Positions 25,654-34,692 of a DNA stretch of 46,805 bases are shown here, in pieces. The stretch is from Planctomycetota bacterium (GTDB taxonomy: Bacteria; Planctomycetota; SZUA-567), in NCBI GenBank assembly GCA_020060765.1, contig JAGUZQ010000028.1, positions 1 through 46,805 of the forward strand. The letters are read 5' to 3'. Numbering within the stretch: the stretch's first letter is position 1; every line of letters starts with the position of its first letter. The notes beneath the pieces are model-generated. The model ran no database searches. It worked only from the letters and a program-made list of their open reading frames with translations, and had not been told where the DNA came from. Made by a program: the position numbers and the translations under genes.

Positions 25654-25681
25654 CGTCATTCCCGCAAAGGCGGGAATCCAG
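25654..25681. repeat. Single ATTCCCGC palindrome after polA
   Basis: CGTCATTCCCGC, AAA, GGCGGGAATCCAG: same element as at 7467 and 33017, 10 bp after the polA stop. Hairpin CCCGC/GCGGG. Confidence 0.75.
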
Positions 25682-25705
25682 TGGAGGAAGTTTCGCTTCT
25701 ATTTT

Positions 25706-25742
25706 ACGCAATAAGCTTTCCCTTAGTTAAACCGTATTGCGT
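25706..25742. repeat. Inverted repeat before coaE
   Basis: ACGCAATA (25706-25713) and TATTGCGT (25735-25742) form a perfect 8-bp inverted repeat around 21 bases. Candidate operator or leader structure in the coaE leader; function unknown. Confidence 0.4.
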
Positions 25743-25787
25743 TTAAGGCAAACTCCCGAATGCCGATACTGGAGATTGGAGACTTCC

Positions 25788-26426
25788 GTGGCGTTTGTGT
25801 TTGGTCTGGTCGGACTGCCTTGCAGCGGCAAAAGCGCGGCGGCGGAAATATTTTCCCGCCTCGGCGCGAAAATTATCGACCTGGATAAAATCGGGCACGA
25901 GGTCTTGCTCGATCCGAAGATAAAAAAAATGCTGAGGGAAAGCTTCGGCGCCGGAATTTTCTCCGCCGGGGGAGAGATCGACCGCAAGTCGCTTGCGCAA
26001 GTGGTGTTCGCGGATAAGCAGGCGTTAGACCAACTCGAAAGCGTCGTGCATCCGGAAATTATGCGCATCGCGACTGAGCGGGTAAATCGTTTCGCGCCCG
26101 GCGAGGTGGTCGTGCTGGAGGCGGCGGTATTGTTCGCCGCCGAAACGCTGGCCGACAGATGCGACAGCATCATCTGCATTTCCGCTTTCGACCAAGTGCG
26201 GGAGGAACGGGCGGCGGCGCGCGGCTGGAGCAGGGAGGAATTGCGCGCGCGGTCGGAACGGCAACTCGGTTTTTTGAACGGCAATCGGAAGCGCATCGAG
26301 GCCGAGATTCAAAATAATGGTTTGATTGGCGAATTGGAAAACAGGATCAATATTATCTGGAAGGAAAAACAACATGCCACCCAAGAAAAAAGTCGCCTCG
26401 AAGGCAAGAAAACCTGCCGCGGATAA
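25788..26426 (+). CDS. coaE: Dephospho-CoA kinase
   Basis: Protein of 212 residues; P-loop GLPCSGKS near the N-terminus, [10 protein letters not shown] (the CoA-binding Asp region), VVHPEIMR and the lid with [10 protein letters not shown]. It makes the last step of CoA synthesis, 3'-phosphorylation of dephospho-CoA. Start GTG 25788 is preferred, with GGAGA seven bases upstream; the ATG at 25737 would add 17 atypical residues. The P-loop has Pro-Cys where most CoaE have Gly-Ile/Ser-Gly, an oddity. The 3' end overlaps rho by 53 bp in another frame, so its last residues are probably a poorly conserved tail. Confidence 0.88.
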   Translation: MAFVFGLVGLPCSGKSAAAEIFSRLGAKIIDLDKIGHEVLLDPKIKKMLRESFGAGIFSAGGEIDRKSLAQVVFADKQALDQLESVVHPEIMRIATERVNRFAPGEVVVLEAAVLFAAETLADRCDSIICISAFDQVREERAAARGWSREELRARSERQLGFLNGNRKRIEAEIQNNGLIGELENRINIIWKEKQHATQEKSRLEGKKTCRG

Positions 26427-27948
26427 AACCGAGGAGATGGAAGAGCCGCTCGTCTCGATGGAAGCCGAAGTCGCCGAAGAGGAGACCCAGCCGGCAATGC
26501 CGTCGGATGATCAGGCGCCGATGGAAAAAGCCGAAACCGCCACGATTAACGTGCCGCCGCCGGAGGATGGTGAAGGCATCCTGACCGACAGCCAGGCTCA
26601 GGCCGCGCAGGAGGCATACGAAGCCAGCCTCACCAGCGAGCAGCAGGAAGCCCACGGCGTGCGCCGCGAACAGGTCTACGAACAGGTCAAGCGCGGAGAG
26701 CTGCATATCACCGCCCTTAAGGACATGACTGTCGCGGAACTGCGCAAACTCGCCAAGAGCGAGGGCATCGAGGGCATCGCCGGCATGGTGAAACAGGAGC
26801 TGATTTTTTCCATCATCAAGAACCGGGTGAAGCAGAACGGTCTGCTCTACGGCGAAGGCGTGCTGGAAATTCTGCCCGACGGCTACGGTTTTTTGCGCAG
26901 CCCGAAATTCAACTATCTGCCCTGTCCCGACGACATCTATATCTCCCCCAGCCAGATTCGCCGCTTCGGGATGCGCACCGGCCTCACCGTCAGCGGCCAG
27001 ATCCGCCCGCCCAAGGACAACGAGAATTATTTCGCGCTGCTGCGGGTGGAGGCGATCAATTTCCAGGAGCCGGAGGTGCTGAAGGAAAAAGTGCTGTTCG
27101 AGGATCTGACCCCGCTGTTTCCGGAGGAACGGCTGGTGTTGGAGTCGAGTTCGACGGAATGGTCGACCCGTATCGTCGATCTGGTCATGCCTATCGGCAA
27201 GGGGCAGCGCGCGCTGTTCGTGGCGCCGCCCCGCACTGGCAAGACCGTGCTGCTGCAACAGGTCGCCAACGCCATCACCCAGAACAACCCCGAGGTTTAT
27301 CTCATCGTCCTGCTGATCGACGAGCGCCCGGAGGAAGTGACCGAAATGCAGCGCAACGTCAAGGGCGAGGTGATCGCCTCCACCTTCGACGAGCCGACCA
27401 GCCGCCACATCGCCGTCGCGTCGATGGTGCTGGAAAAGGCCAAGCGCCTGGTCGAATACGGCAAAGACGTGGTGATTCTGCTAGACTCCATCACGCGCCT
27501 CGGGCGCGCGCACAATGCCGAAGCGCCGCACTCTGGGCGCATCCTGTCCGGCGGTATCGACTCCACCGCCATGCAGAAACCCAAACGCTTCTTCGGCGCG
27601 GCGCGCAACATCGAGGACGGCGGCAGCCTCACCATCATCGGCACAGCGCTGGTCGACACCGGCAGCCGCATGGACGAAGTCATCTTCGAGGAATTCAAGG
27701 GCACCGGCAACGCCGAACTGCACCTCGACCGCCGCCTGGTCAATCGCCGCCTGTACCCGGCCATCGACGTCAACCAGTCCGGCACCCGCAAGGAAGAGCG
27801 CATCGTCCATCCCGACGAGCTCAACCGCATGTGGTTGCTGAGAAAATATCTGAACGACATGAACGTGGTCGACGCGATGGAATTCCTCCAGAGCAAGATG
27901 AAAACGCACAAGACCAACGCCGAATTCCTGATGACGATCCGCGTCTGA
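26374..27948 (+). CDS. rho: Transcription termination factor Rho
   Basis: Rho of 524 residues. It has an acidic, Ala/Glu-rich N-terminal extension of about 105 residues (KKKVASK at the start, then EEMEEPL), the Rho_N helix bundle ([16 protein letters not shown]), the cold-shock RNA-binding domain ([17 protein letters not shown]), and the RecA-like ATPase with Walker A APPRTGKT, Walker [17 protein letters not shown] and the R-loop. The hexamer threads RNA and dissociates elongation complexes. Start at 26374 is preceded by GGAAGG and gives a Lys-rich first ten residues. It overlaps coaE by 53 bp. Extension length is typical of high-G+C and PVC bacteria. Confidence 0.97.
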   Translation: MPPKKKVASKARKPAADKTEEMEEPLVSMEAEVAEEETQPAMPSDDQAPMEKAETATINVPPPEDGEGILTDSQAQAAQEAYEASLTSEQQEAHGVRREQVYEQVKRGELHITALKDMTVAELRKLAKSEGIEGIAGMVKQELIFSIIKNRVKQNGLLYGEGVLEILPDGYGFLRSPKFNYLPCPDDIYISPSQIRRFGMRTGLTVSGQIRPPKDNENYFALLRVEAINFQEPEVLKEKVLFEDLTPLFPEERLVLESSSTEWSTRIVDLVMPIGKGQRALFVAPPRTGKTVLLQQVANAITQNNPEVYLIVLLIDERPEEVTEMQRNVKGEVIASTFDEPTSRHIAVASMVLEKAKRLVEYGKDVVILLDSITRLGRAHNAEAPHSGRILSGGIDSTAMQKPKRFFGAARNIEDGGSLTIIGTALVDTGSRMDEVIFEEFKGTGNAELHLDRRLVNRRLYPAIDVNQSGTRKEERIVHPDELNRMWLLRKYLNDMNVVDAMEFLQSKMKTHKTNAEFLMTIRV

Positions 27949-27959
27949 GCGAGGTAAAA

Positions 27960-28940
27960 ATGCGCACAAGAAAAATCGGTTCTTCCGGTATTGACGCCTC
28001 TGTTGTGGGTTTGGGCACCTGGGCGATCGGCGGCTGGCTGTGGGGCGGCAGCGACGAAGCGGATTCCATAAACGCCATCCGCGCCGCGCTCGATTGCGGC
28101 ATTACCCTGATCGACACCGCTCCCGTCTATGGCCAGGGCGTCAGCGAGGAAGTCGTCGGCAAGGCGATCAAGGGCAGGCGCGAACAGGTTGTCCTCGCCA
28201 CTAAGTGCGGCCTGGTCTGGCATGAGACACGAGGCACGCATTATTTCAACATCGGCGAAAAAGCGGTGTATAAATATCTCGGCGCGGATTCGATCCGTTA
28301 CGAAGTCGAACAAAGCCTGCGCCGCCTGCAGACCGATTATATCGACCTCTATCAGACCCACTGGCAGGATTCCACCGCGCCGATTACGGAGACGATGGGC
28401 GCGCTACTTGAACTGAAAAAGGAAGGCATGATTCGCGCCATCGGCGTGTCTAACGCTTCGATCGAACAGATCAAGGAATACGAGGAGCTAGGCAAGCTCG
28501 ATTCCGCGCAGGAACGCTACAGTATGCTTGACCGTGGCCTGGAGCAAGACCGCCTTCCCTACTGCCGTGAACATGGCATATCGCTACTGGCGTATTCGCC
28601 GCTGGCGCTGGGCTTGCTGACCGGCAGGATCGGCCCGGAGCGCGAGTTCGAGGGCGACGATCTGCGTAAAAATAATAAAAGGTTCAGCGTAGAAAACCGG
28701 CGCAAGGTCGCGGCTCTGCTGGCGGAGTTCGCGCCAGTCGCCGCCGTGCATAACGCCACGTCGGCGCAGATCGTCATTGCCTGGACGCTGGCGCAGCCGG
28801 GCATGACCTTTGTCCTGTGCGGCGCGAGAAAGCCGCAGCACGCCAGCGAGAACGCGAAAGCGGGAGACCTCGTCCTGTCCCCGGAAGAACTCGCGCTGAT
28901 GGACGCGGCCATTGTCAGGCACGCGACTGACATCCCGTAA
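27960..28940 (+). CDS. Aldo/keto reductase
   Basis: AKR barrel of 326 residues. The catalytic tetrad is D52 (LIDTAPVYG), Y57, K82 (ATKCG) and H134 (YQTHWQD). NADPH-binding end: [14 protein letters not shown] and a late [17 protein letters not shown]. The family reduces aldehydes and ketones; this form resembles the AKR11/12-type general stress or sugar-aldehyde reductases. RBS GAGGT, 11 bp after the rho stop, so it may be co-transcribed with rho. A terminator follows. Confidence 0.93.
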   Translation: MRTRKIGSSGIDASVVGLGTWAIGGWLWGGSDEADSINAIRAALDCGITLIDTAPVYGQGVSEEVVGKAIKGRREQVVLATKCGLVWHETRGTHYFNIGEKAVYKYLGADSIRYEVEQSLRRLQTDYIDLYQTHWQDSTAPITETMGALLELKKEGMIRAIGVSNASIEQIKEYEELGKLDSAQERYSMLDRGLEQDRLPYCREHGISLLAYSPLALGLLTGRIGPEREFEGDDLRKNNKRFSVENRRKVAALLAEFAPVAAVHNATSAQIVIAWTLAQPGMTFVLCGARKPQHASENAKAGDLVLSPEELALMDAAIVRHATDIP

Positions 28941-28963
28941 AAATCCGCGACAGTTACGCCAGG

Positions 28964-28992
28964 AAAAAGCCCCGCTTGCGCGGGGCTTTTTT
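28964..28992. terminator. Bidirectional terminator
   Basis: Stem AAAAAGCCCCGC / GCGGGGCTTTTT with loop TTGC, followed by T on both strands. It ends both the plus-strand rho-AKR transcript and the minus-strand esterase transcript. Confidence 0.9.
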
Positions 28993-28993
28993 G

Positions 28994-30991
28994 TTACTTG
29001 CCATTGATCGTGCGCCCCGGCCAGTCATCGGTGCGGAAGGGGCAGGCGGGCAGCCCCGCCGAATTATAGAGATTGCATTCGGGGTTGTTCCCCCAGGCAT
29101 AGCGAACGGCGACAGGCTCCTTCACTTCCTCGGCGGAGACGATCACGTCGTTGCCCTCAAGTTTCGCCTTTGCCCAGACAAATTTCTTGTCTGCGCCTGC
29201 TATGGCGAAGCCCTTTGCCTCGTCCCCTTTCACAGATAGGCCTTCTCCGACATTTTTGAACGACAGGCGGATCGATGCGCCTTCGGTCTTCATCGTATCG
29301 TACATCGGGCTGGAATAAACCAGTTCCTTCCCATAGTCCTTGGCCAGCGCCCAGAGCGCCAGACGTAGCCCGACATCCTGCTTGTTTTTCGGATGAATGT
29401 CATCAGCCGCGCCGATATCGATAATTACTGCCATGCCGGTGTGGGGCTGGCTCAGGGTCAGGGTCTGCGCCTCGCGCAGTTCCGCCCAGGTGCTTTCATC
29501 CGGATTTTCCTGACGCTTCGTGAAATTCGCCAGCTGCACGAAATAAAACGGAAAATCGCCCTGGTTCCATCTGCCGCGCCAGTCCTTGATCATGTCAGGA
29601 AAAAGCTTGCGGTACTGATAGGCGCGTCCGGCGTTGCTTTCGCCCTGGTACCAGATCGCGCCGCGAATGGCGTAGGGAATCAGCGGATTGATCATGCCGT
29701 TGTAAAGCGCCGAGGCGACATTATGCACACCCGGTTTCCGGACGTCGGCCGGCACATCCAGCGCGACCTGGTATTTCCATTTTCCCGCCAGAGGAATTGA
29801 TTTGCCGCCTTGGATCTCGGTCTGCATCTTGGCGGCAGGTCCTCCCCACAGCCCGCCCTCTCCCGCAACGTCAATGACGCGGACGGTAATGACGTTCTTG
29901 CCAGCCTTGACGAATTTTCCCGGTACCGGGTAATGGCGGGCGACGTTCCACTGCGACTGATCCAGGACGCCGAAATTGCCGCTGACGCCGACCAGTTCGC
30001 CGTTGAACCAGGTGACGTCGATTTCGTCGATCGGTCCCAGATTCAGCACCATGTCCTTGCCCGCGTCTTCCGGCGACACCTCGATGGTTTTCCGGAAAAA
30101 CACCATGCCGTCCAGGCCGGGCAGACCGGCTTTTTCCCACGCGCTGGGGAAAGTGATTTCTTTCCAGCCCGCGTCGTCCAGTTCGATGGCCGTCAGTTTC
30201 GCGGCGCTCTCGAAATCAGCTTCCAGCGCGGCGAGTTCTGCGAGTTTTTTCTTCCGCTCCTCCAGCTTCTGCGCGAAATTAACCTCGGGATTTTTCGCCT
30301 CTGCCAGAATCGCCTCGCCCCGCTTCAATATTTCAGTATAATCCGGGTCTCCCTGCAAGGTGGAACTGCTGGTCCACGCCTCCGCCAGGGTGCCGCCCCA
30401 GGAGGAGTGGATCAATCCGACCGGAACTTTTGTTTCGAGGTGAACCGCTCGCGCAAAGAAATAGCCGACCGCGGTAAACCGGCCTGCCGTCTTGGGGGAA
30501 CATGTCTCCCAGCCTCCCCCCTCCAGATCGTCCAGGGGTGTTTGCGAGGTTTTACGGGGAACGGTGAAGCCGCGGATATTGGGATATTCAGCCGCCGCTA
30601 TTTCGTCTTCCGCGTTTCGCGCCGAGGAGAGAGTAAACGCCATGTTGCTCTGCCCCGAGCAAAGCCAGACTTCTCCGATCATGACGTTTTTGTATACGAT
30701 ATTATTGCCTGCCGCGACGGTCAGTTCATAGGGGCCGCCGACCTCCATCGCAGGCAGTTTGACCAGCCATTTTCCGTCTTCACCCGCCTTGACAGAAGCA
30801 GACTTGCCATTGAGCGAAACCGTAACCTCCTCCTTGGGGTCTGCAGTGCCCCAGACCGGGATTTCCCGTCCTGTCTGCAAAACCATGTTATCGCCAAACA
30901 GGCGAACCGGTTGAGCCGCCGCGTCGACCGTCGAACTCCAGAAGAGAAACGTAATCAGAAACATAAAAGATAACGCAGACAGTTTTTTCAT
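28994..30991 (-). CDS. Exported sialate O-acetylesterase-like SGNH hydrolase
   Basis: Protein of 665 residues with a signal peptide (KKLSALSFMFLITFLFWSSTVDAAA). After an N-terminal beta domain (RLFGDNMVLQTGREIPVWG), the SGNH/GDSL site begins at VWLCSGQSNM, nucleophile S115; GAIWYQGESNAG and the Asp-His end DDIHPKNKQDVGLRLALWAL complete it. A beta-sandwich domain is inserted (near 210-400: WNVARHYPVPGKFVKAG). The arrangement is that of sialate/xylan O-acetylesterases, which remove acetyl groups from host or plant glycans in the periplasm or outside. Start at 30991 has CAGGAGAATGCC. It follows dxs by 33 bp on the same strand. Confidence 0.9.
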   Translation of the reverse strand: MKKLSALSFMFLITFLFWSSTVDAAAQPVRLFGDNMVLQTGREIPVWGTADPKEEVTVSLNGKSASVKAGEDGKWLVKLPAMEVGGPYELTVAAGNNIVYKNVMIGEVWLCSGQSNMAFTLSSARNAEDEIAAAEYPNIRGFTVPRKTSQTPLDDLEGGGWETCSPKTAGRFTAVGYFFARAVHLETKVPVGLIHSSWGGTLAEAWTSSSTLQGDPDYTEILKRGEAILAEAKNPEVNFAQKLEERKKKLAELAALEADFESAAKLTAIELDDAGWKEITFPSAWEKAGLPGLDGMVFFRKTIEVSPEDAGKDMVLNLGPIDEIDVTWFNGELVGVSGNFGVLDQSQWNVARHYPVPGKFVKAGKNVITVRVIDVAGEGGLWGGPAAKMQTEIQGGKSIPLAGKWKYQVALDVPADVRKPGVHNVASALYNGMINPLIPYAIRGAIWYQGESNAGRAYQYRKLFPDMIKDWRGRWNQGDFPFYFVQLANFTKRQENPDESTWAELREAQTLTLSQPHTGMAVIIDIGAADDIHPKNKQDVGLRLALWALAKDYGKELVYSSPMYDTMKTEGASIRLSFKNVGEGLSVKGDEAKGFAIAGADKKFVWAKAKLEGNDVIVSAEEVKEPVAVRYAWGNNPECNLYNSAGLPACPFRTDDWPGRTINGK

Positions 30992-31024
30992 GGCATTCTC
31001 CTGATAAAACAAAAGCGGCACCAC

Positions 31025-32908
31025 TCACAAGTTAACGTTTGCCAAAAATGTCTCGCACAGCGTTTCCGGCGAAAGACCCAGCATCTCGTCCAGTTGCGCG
31101 CACGAACCGTGTTCGATAAAACGGTCGGGAATGCCTATGCGCCTCAGCCTGCAAGCGAGGTTCTGATCGGCAAGATATTCCGCCACCGCGCTGCCGAAAC
31201 CGCCTGGCAGGGCATGATCCTCGACCGTAAAGATAAGACCGGTTTCCCGCGCCGCGTTTGCAATTGCCTGGGCGTCCAGAGGCTTGGCGAAACGGGCGTT
31301 GATTACCCGCAGATCCACGCCTTGCAAAGATGCCAGTTCTGCGGCGCGATAGGCGTTTTCCACCATCCGACCGTAAGCGAAAACGGCGCCGTCTTTTCCT
31401 TTCCGCAGCAATTCGCTTTTACCTAAAAGCACTTCCGCATAATCGGCGGGAAAGATATTTTCCGGCGGCGCTCCGCGCGGGTAGCGGATAGCCTTGACGC
31501 CGGGATTGCCCAGGGCGAACTCCAGCATCAGCCCCAACTCCTGCCCGTCGCGCGGCGCCAGCAGAATCAGTCCCGGAATATGCCGCAGAAACGCGATGTC
31601 GAATACCCCGTGGTGAGTCGGCCCGTCCGCTCCGACCAATCCCGCGCGGTCTAGGGCAAAAGTGACGTTCAGATTTTTCTGTACCGCGACGTCGTGAATA
31701 ATCTGGTCGTAACCGCGCTGCATAAACGTGGAGTAAATCGCCAGCACCGGCTTGATTCCGGTTCTGGCCAGACCCGCCGCGAAGGTCACGCTGTGCGCTT
31801 CGCAGATCCCGACGTCGATAAACCGGCCGGGAAATTCGGCGGCGAATTCCTTGATGCCGGTGCCAGCGGGCATGGCGGCGGTAATCGCCACGACCTGATC
31901 GTCTTCGCGCGCGATCCGTTTAAGCTGTTCGACAAAACAGTCGGTATAACTGTTTTTCTTTTCGCCCAGCGTAACCGCTTCTCCCGCCGCGCGGATTTCG
32001 AAAGGCACTGCCGAATGAAAAGTTTCAGGGTCAGCCGAAGCCGCCGCGAAGCCGCGCCCCTTGCTGGTGACGGCATGCAGGATTTTCGGCCCCCGGATAT
32101 TCCGCAGCGCGCCGATTTCGGTTTCCAGCCCCGACAGGTCGTGTCCGTCAACGGGGCCGAAATACTGGAAGCCCATGGCGCTGAAGATATGCGTCGGTTC
32201 GGCCTGCCCCTTGATTATTTCCAGCAGCCGCTCCTGCAAGCCGGAGAGAGAGTGCCCGATCAGCGGCACGCTGTCGAAGATGCGCGCGATATCTTCCCGG
32301 ATTTTCCGCGCGCCGGGGTTGCAGCGAAGCCCGGTCAGATATTCCGAAAACGCGCCCACGGTTTCCGCGATTGCCATGTCGTTGTCGTTCAGGATGACCA
32401 GGAGGTCTTCCTTGGTCTGTCCGGCGTGGTTCATGGCCTCGAAACACATCCCGCCGCCGATAGCGCCGTCGCCCACCACCGCCACCACCTTGCGGTCGTC
32501 CCCGGCGAGACGGAACCCAGCAGCCAGCCCCACCGCGCTGGAAATCGCGGTCGAGGCGTGTCCTACCACGAACGGGTCGTAAACGCTTTCCTCGGGGTTG
32601 GGGAAACCGGTGATGCCGCCCAACTGCCGCAGCGTGGCGAACCGGTCGCGCCTGCCGGTGATGATCTTATGGACATAACACTGGTGCCCGACGTCGAAGA
32701 CCAGCCGGTCGTGGGAAAAATCATACGCCCGGTGCAGCGCCAGCGTGATTTCGACAATCCCTAGATTGCTGGCCAGATGCCCGCCGGTTTTGCCGACGGT
32801 TGCGGTCAGAAACTCGCGGATTTCGGCGGCGAGACTTTCGAGTTCGGCTAGACTCAAGGGCGCGAGGTCTGCCGGGCTTTCGATGCTTGCTAGAATATCT
32901 GTTTTCAT
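31025..32908 (-). CDS. dxs: 1-deoxy-D-xylulose-5-phosphate synthase
   Basis: Complete Dxs of 627 residues. TPP motif GDGAIGGGMCFEAMNH then LNDNDMAI; early HLASNLG and FDVGHQCYVHKIITGR; transketolase pyrimidine and C-terminal domains (RFIDVGICEAHSVTFAAG; DRAGLVGADGPTHHG). It joins pyruvate and glyceraldehyde-3-phosphate to start MEP isoprenoid synthesis, which feeds the undecaprenyl carriers of the cell-envelope enzymes. It lies downstream of a palindromic repeat pair; its RBS is weak. Confidence 0.97.
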   Translation of the reverse strand: MKTDILASIESPADLAPLSLAELESLAAEIREFLTATVGKTGGHLASNLGIVEITLALHRAYDFSHDRLVFDVGHQCYVHKIITGRRDRFATLRQLGGITGFPNPEESVYDPFVVGHASTAISSAVGLAAGFRLAGDDRKVVAVVGDGAIGGGMCFEAMNHAGQTKEDLLVILNDNDMAIAETVGAFSEYLTGLRCNPGARKIREDIARIFDSVPLIGHSLSGLQERLLEIIKGQAEPTHIFSAMGFQYFGPVDGHDLSGLETEIGALRNIRGPKILHAVTSKGRGFAAASADPETFHSAVPFEIRAAGEAVTLGEKKNSYTDCFVEQLKRIAREDDQVVAITAAMPAGTGIKEFAAEFPGRFIDVGICEAHSVTFAAGLARTGIKPVLAIYSTFMQRGYDQIIHDVAVQKNLNVTFALDRAGLVGADGPTHHGVFDIAFLRHIPGLILLAPRDGQELGLMLEFALGNPGVKAIRYPRGAPPENIFPADYAEVLLGKSELLRKGKDGAVFAYGRMVENAYRAAELASLQGVDLRVINARFAKPLDAQAIANAARETGLIFTVEDHALPGGFGSAVAEYLADQNLACRLRRIGIPDRFIEHGSCAQLDEMLGLSPETLCETFLANVNL

Positions 32909-33016
32909 AGGCCTATTTTTTTAAGAATACTGATATAGTGTACGAAAATTCACCCGGTCGGGGTACCCGGTTCAGTTCAAGAACAGTCTTTCTTTTTTAC
33001 AGTTAAATATGCGAAT

Positions 33017-33097
33017 CGTCATTCCCGCGCAGGCGGGAATCCAGGCGGTGTTGCGTACGGTTTCCCCACGGGATTCACGCCTGCGCGGGAATGACGA
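33017..33097. repeat. Second inverted pair of ATTCCCGC palindromes
   Basis: Left arm 33017-33050 (CGTCATTCCCGCGCAGGCG..., ending GGCGGTG) is nearly identical to an arm of 7467-7620. Right arm 33071-33097 is its inverse with an imperfect tail. The pair is closer here (21 bp between arms). It lies between mrp and dxs, within a 222-base gap that also holds the dxs leader; the rest of the gap shows no gene. Confidence 0.78.
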
Positions 33098-33131
33098 TTG
33101 TAAAACAGAGAGGAATTTCCTCTAATCGCGA

Positions 33132-34034
33132 TTACCCTTCTTTCTTCAGCGAACACCCCGCGCAGCCGCCGGAACAGCTTCCGCTTGCGCAGGAGATTTC
33201 GCAATTATCCGGCAGCGCGGCAATTGGTTCAATCGCCTTGGCGAACGCTTTGGCCGCTTCGCTTTCGCGGAAATGATGCACGTAAGGCTTCCCGTCGTCG
33301 CCGGACTGTGGGATGTTGGCGTCCAGCGGAATCCGGCCGAGAAATGCGACGCCCATTTCCTGAGCCATTTTCTCGCCGCCGCCGGATTTGAAAATATCCG
33401 TGATTTCGCCGCACTTGGGGCAGACGAATCCGCTCATGTTTTCCAACACGCCCAGCACCGGCAGTTTCAACTGGTTGCAGAAATTAATCGAACGCCGCAC
33501 GTCGGCGGTGGACACGTCCTGCGGAGTAGTGACAATCACCGCGCCGTCGGCATTGGGAATAAGCTGGATGACAGACAGCGGTTCGTCGCCGGTTCCGGGC
33601 GGGGAGTCGACTATAAGAAAATCGAGTTCTCCCCATTCAACGTCTTTGAGAAATTGTTCAATCGCGCCCATCTTCATGGGGCCGCGCCAGATCAGGGGGC
33701 TGTCTTTTTCCGGCAGGAGAAAACCGACCGAAACAACTTTCAGATCGCCAATCTCCACGGGGATCAGCGCATCGTCCGTTTGCCCCATTTTATCGTTTTC
33801 CAACCCCAGCAGCTTGGGCACGCTGGGGCCGTGCAGGTCGATGTCAAGCAGGCCTACACGCTTGCCCGCCAGCGACAGCGAAACCGCCAGGTTGACCGCG
33901 ACCGTGCTTTTCCCCACGCCGCCCTTGCCGGAAAGCACCATGACCTTGTGCTTGATGCCAGCCATGCGTTCAGCCAGTTTCTGTCGTTCGATGCCTTCGT
34001 CTCGCGCCGGAGCGCTGCCGGATGAGCAACCCAT
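33132..34034 (-). CDS. mrp: Mrp/NBP35-family Fe-S carrier ATPase
   Basis: P-loop protein of 300 residues: LSGKGGVGKSTVAVNLAV (deviant Walker A), LLDIDLHGPSVPKLLG, IVDSPPGTGDEPLS, and the paired Cys motif CPKCGE. This family binds a bridging 4Fe-4S cluster and passes it to apoproteins. The C-terminus is a tail of about 20 residues with five Cys (CEIS.C.. to CAGC), which ordinary Mrp lacks. It has one Cys in MGCSSGSAPA. Start at 34034 has AAGGAACC; an ATG at 34070 is less likely. It shares the strand with dxs but is separated by the repeat pair. Confidence 0.92.
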   Translation of the reverse strand: MGCSSGSAPARDEGIERQKLAERMAGIKHKVMVLSGKGGVGKSTVAVNLAVSLSLAGKRVGLLDIDLHGPSVPKLLGLENDKMGQTDDALIPVEIGDLKVVSVGFLLPEKDSPLIWRGPMKMGAIEQFLKDVEWGELDFLIVDSPPGTGDEPLSVIQLIPNADGAVIVTTPQDVSTADVRRSINFCNQLKLPVLGVLENMSGFVCPKCGEITDIFKSGGGEKMAQEMGVAFLGRIPLDANIPQSGDDGKPYVHHFRESEAAKAFAKAIEPIAALPDNCEISCASGSCSGGCAGCSLKKEG

Positions 34035-34135
34035 GAGGTTCCTTTCGTTCGTAGAAATGATAAAACTCAAGTTTACCGCGTAAGCGAAATAATTAAAAGC
34101 GCAAAACTGGTTCGCTAGTCGAATAAAAAACAGGC

Positions 34136-34168
34136 GAAACCGCCGCTTTCCCCGGCGACGGCGGTTTC
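34136..34168 (-). terminator. Terminator for the 100-residue protein gene
   Basis: Stem GAAACCGCCG / CGGCGGTTTC with a 13-base loop. Read on the minus strand, GCCTGTTTTTTATT follows the stem. It sits after the gene ending at 34182 and before mrp starts (34034). Confidence 0.65.
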
Positions 34169-34181
34169 ACCTTGCGTTCAG

Positions 34182-34484
34182 TCAAATTTCCCGCAACATG
34201 GCGTCGATTTCCGCCAGTACGCCATCAATGCGACTAATTTTTGCGCTGATTTCGTGTGCCTTGCATTCGTTTTTACGCGCAGTCGACACCGCGTTTTCCA
34301 GCCGGTTCTGTAGATACAGGCGACTGGAAAATACCTTGACCAGGCGCTTGCCCAGTCGCAAACCGCGCTGCCGGAATTCTTTTTCCGATCCGTGTCGGCA
34401 CGCTTTTCCCTCCTCTTGACTCTCTCCCGCTTCCCCAAGCGTGAGTTCCCCCTGATTTTCCGCCTCTTTCCGCGCTTTGATCAC
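34182..34484 (-). CDS. Small hypothetical coiled-coil-like protein
   Basis: About 100 residues starting at GTG 34484, chosen because GAGGAGAAG stands just upstream and the region before it is AT-rich promoter DNA. The product is rich in Glu, Lys and Arg and largely helical (KEFRQRGLRLGKRLVKVFSSRLYLQNRLENAV, KISRIDGVLAEIDAMLREI), with no signal peptide or Cys pairs. I do not recognise the family. It stands alone between its own promoter and terminator. It could be a small structural or regulatory protein. Confidence 0.6.
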   Translation of the reverse strand: MIKARKEAENQGELTLGEAGESQEEGKACRHGSEKEFRQRGLRLGKRLVKVFSSRLYLQNRLENAVSTARKNECKAHEISAKISRIDGVLAEIDAMLREI

Positions 34485-34526
34485 GATGCTTCTCCTCAAA
34501 AAAAAGATATAAAAGTTACTGCATGT

Positions 34527-34556
34527 AGTATATAAATACAGCTTAATTTGTGTCAA
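34527..34556 (-). promoter_or_regulatory. Strong promoter of the 100-residue protein gene
   Basis: On the minus strand, TTGACA (34556-34551), 18 bases, TATACT (34532-34527). The gap is very AT-rich. Start near 34520, leader about 36 bases. Confidence 0.65.
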
Positions 34557-34612
34557 ATACAAAAGATTCATTTTGTGCAAAAAGATTGCCGAGCCTGCCC
34601 CGATTTTGTGTC

Positions 34613-34641
34613 TTTACCCCGGTGGCATCATATGTTATATT
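34613..34641 (+). promoter_or_regulatory. Probable ligA promoter
   Basis: TTTACC (34613-34618), 17 bases, TATATT (34636-34641). Start near 34648 gives a leader of about 45 bases before ATG 34693. Divergent from the preceding promoter. Confidence 0.45.
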
Positions 34642-34692
34642 TCCGATGCCGGTTGCGGCTTATCAGACAGGGAATTGGCGGAGACAGGCGAA

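Noticed and set aside
24160..25659. 499-codon open frame opposite polA
   Set aside because: It mirrors a conserved gene in a G+C-rich region, has no domain, and His/Gln/Arg-rich composition typical of antisense shadows.
27159..27950. Long plus-strand frame shifted within rho, running on into the aldo/keto reductase frame
   Set aside because: Arg/His-rich shadow of rho; the reductase has its own RBS and ATG at 27960.
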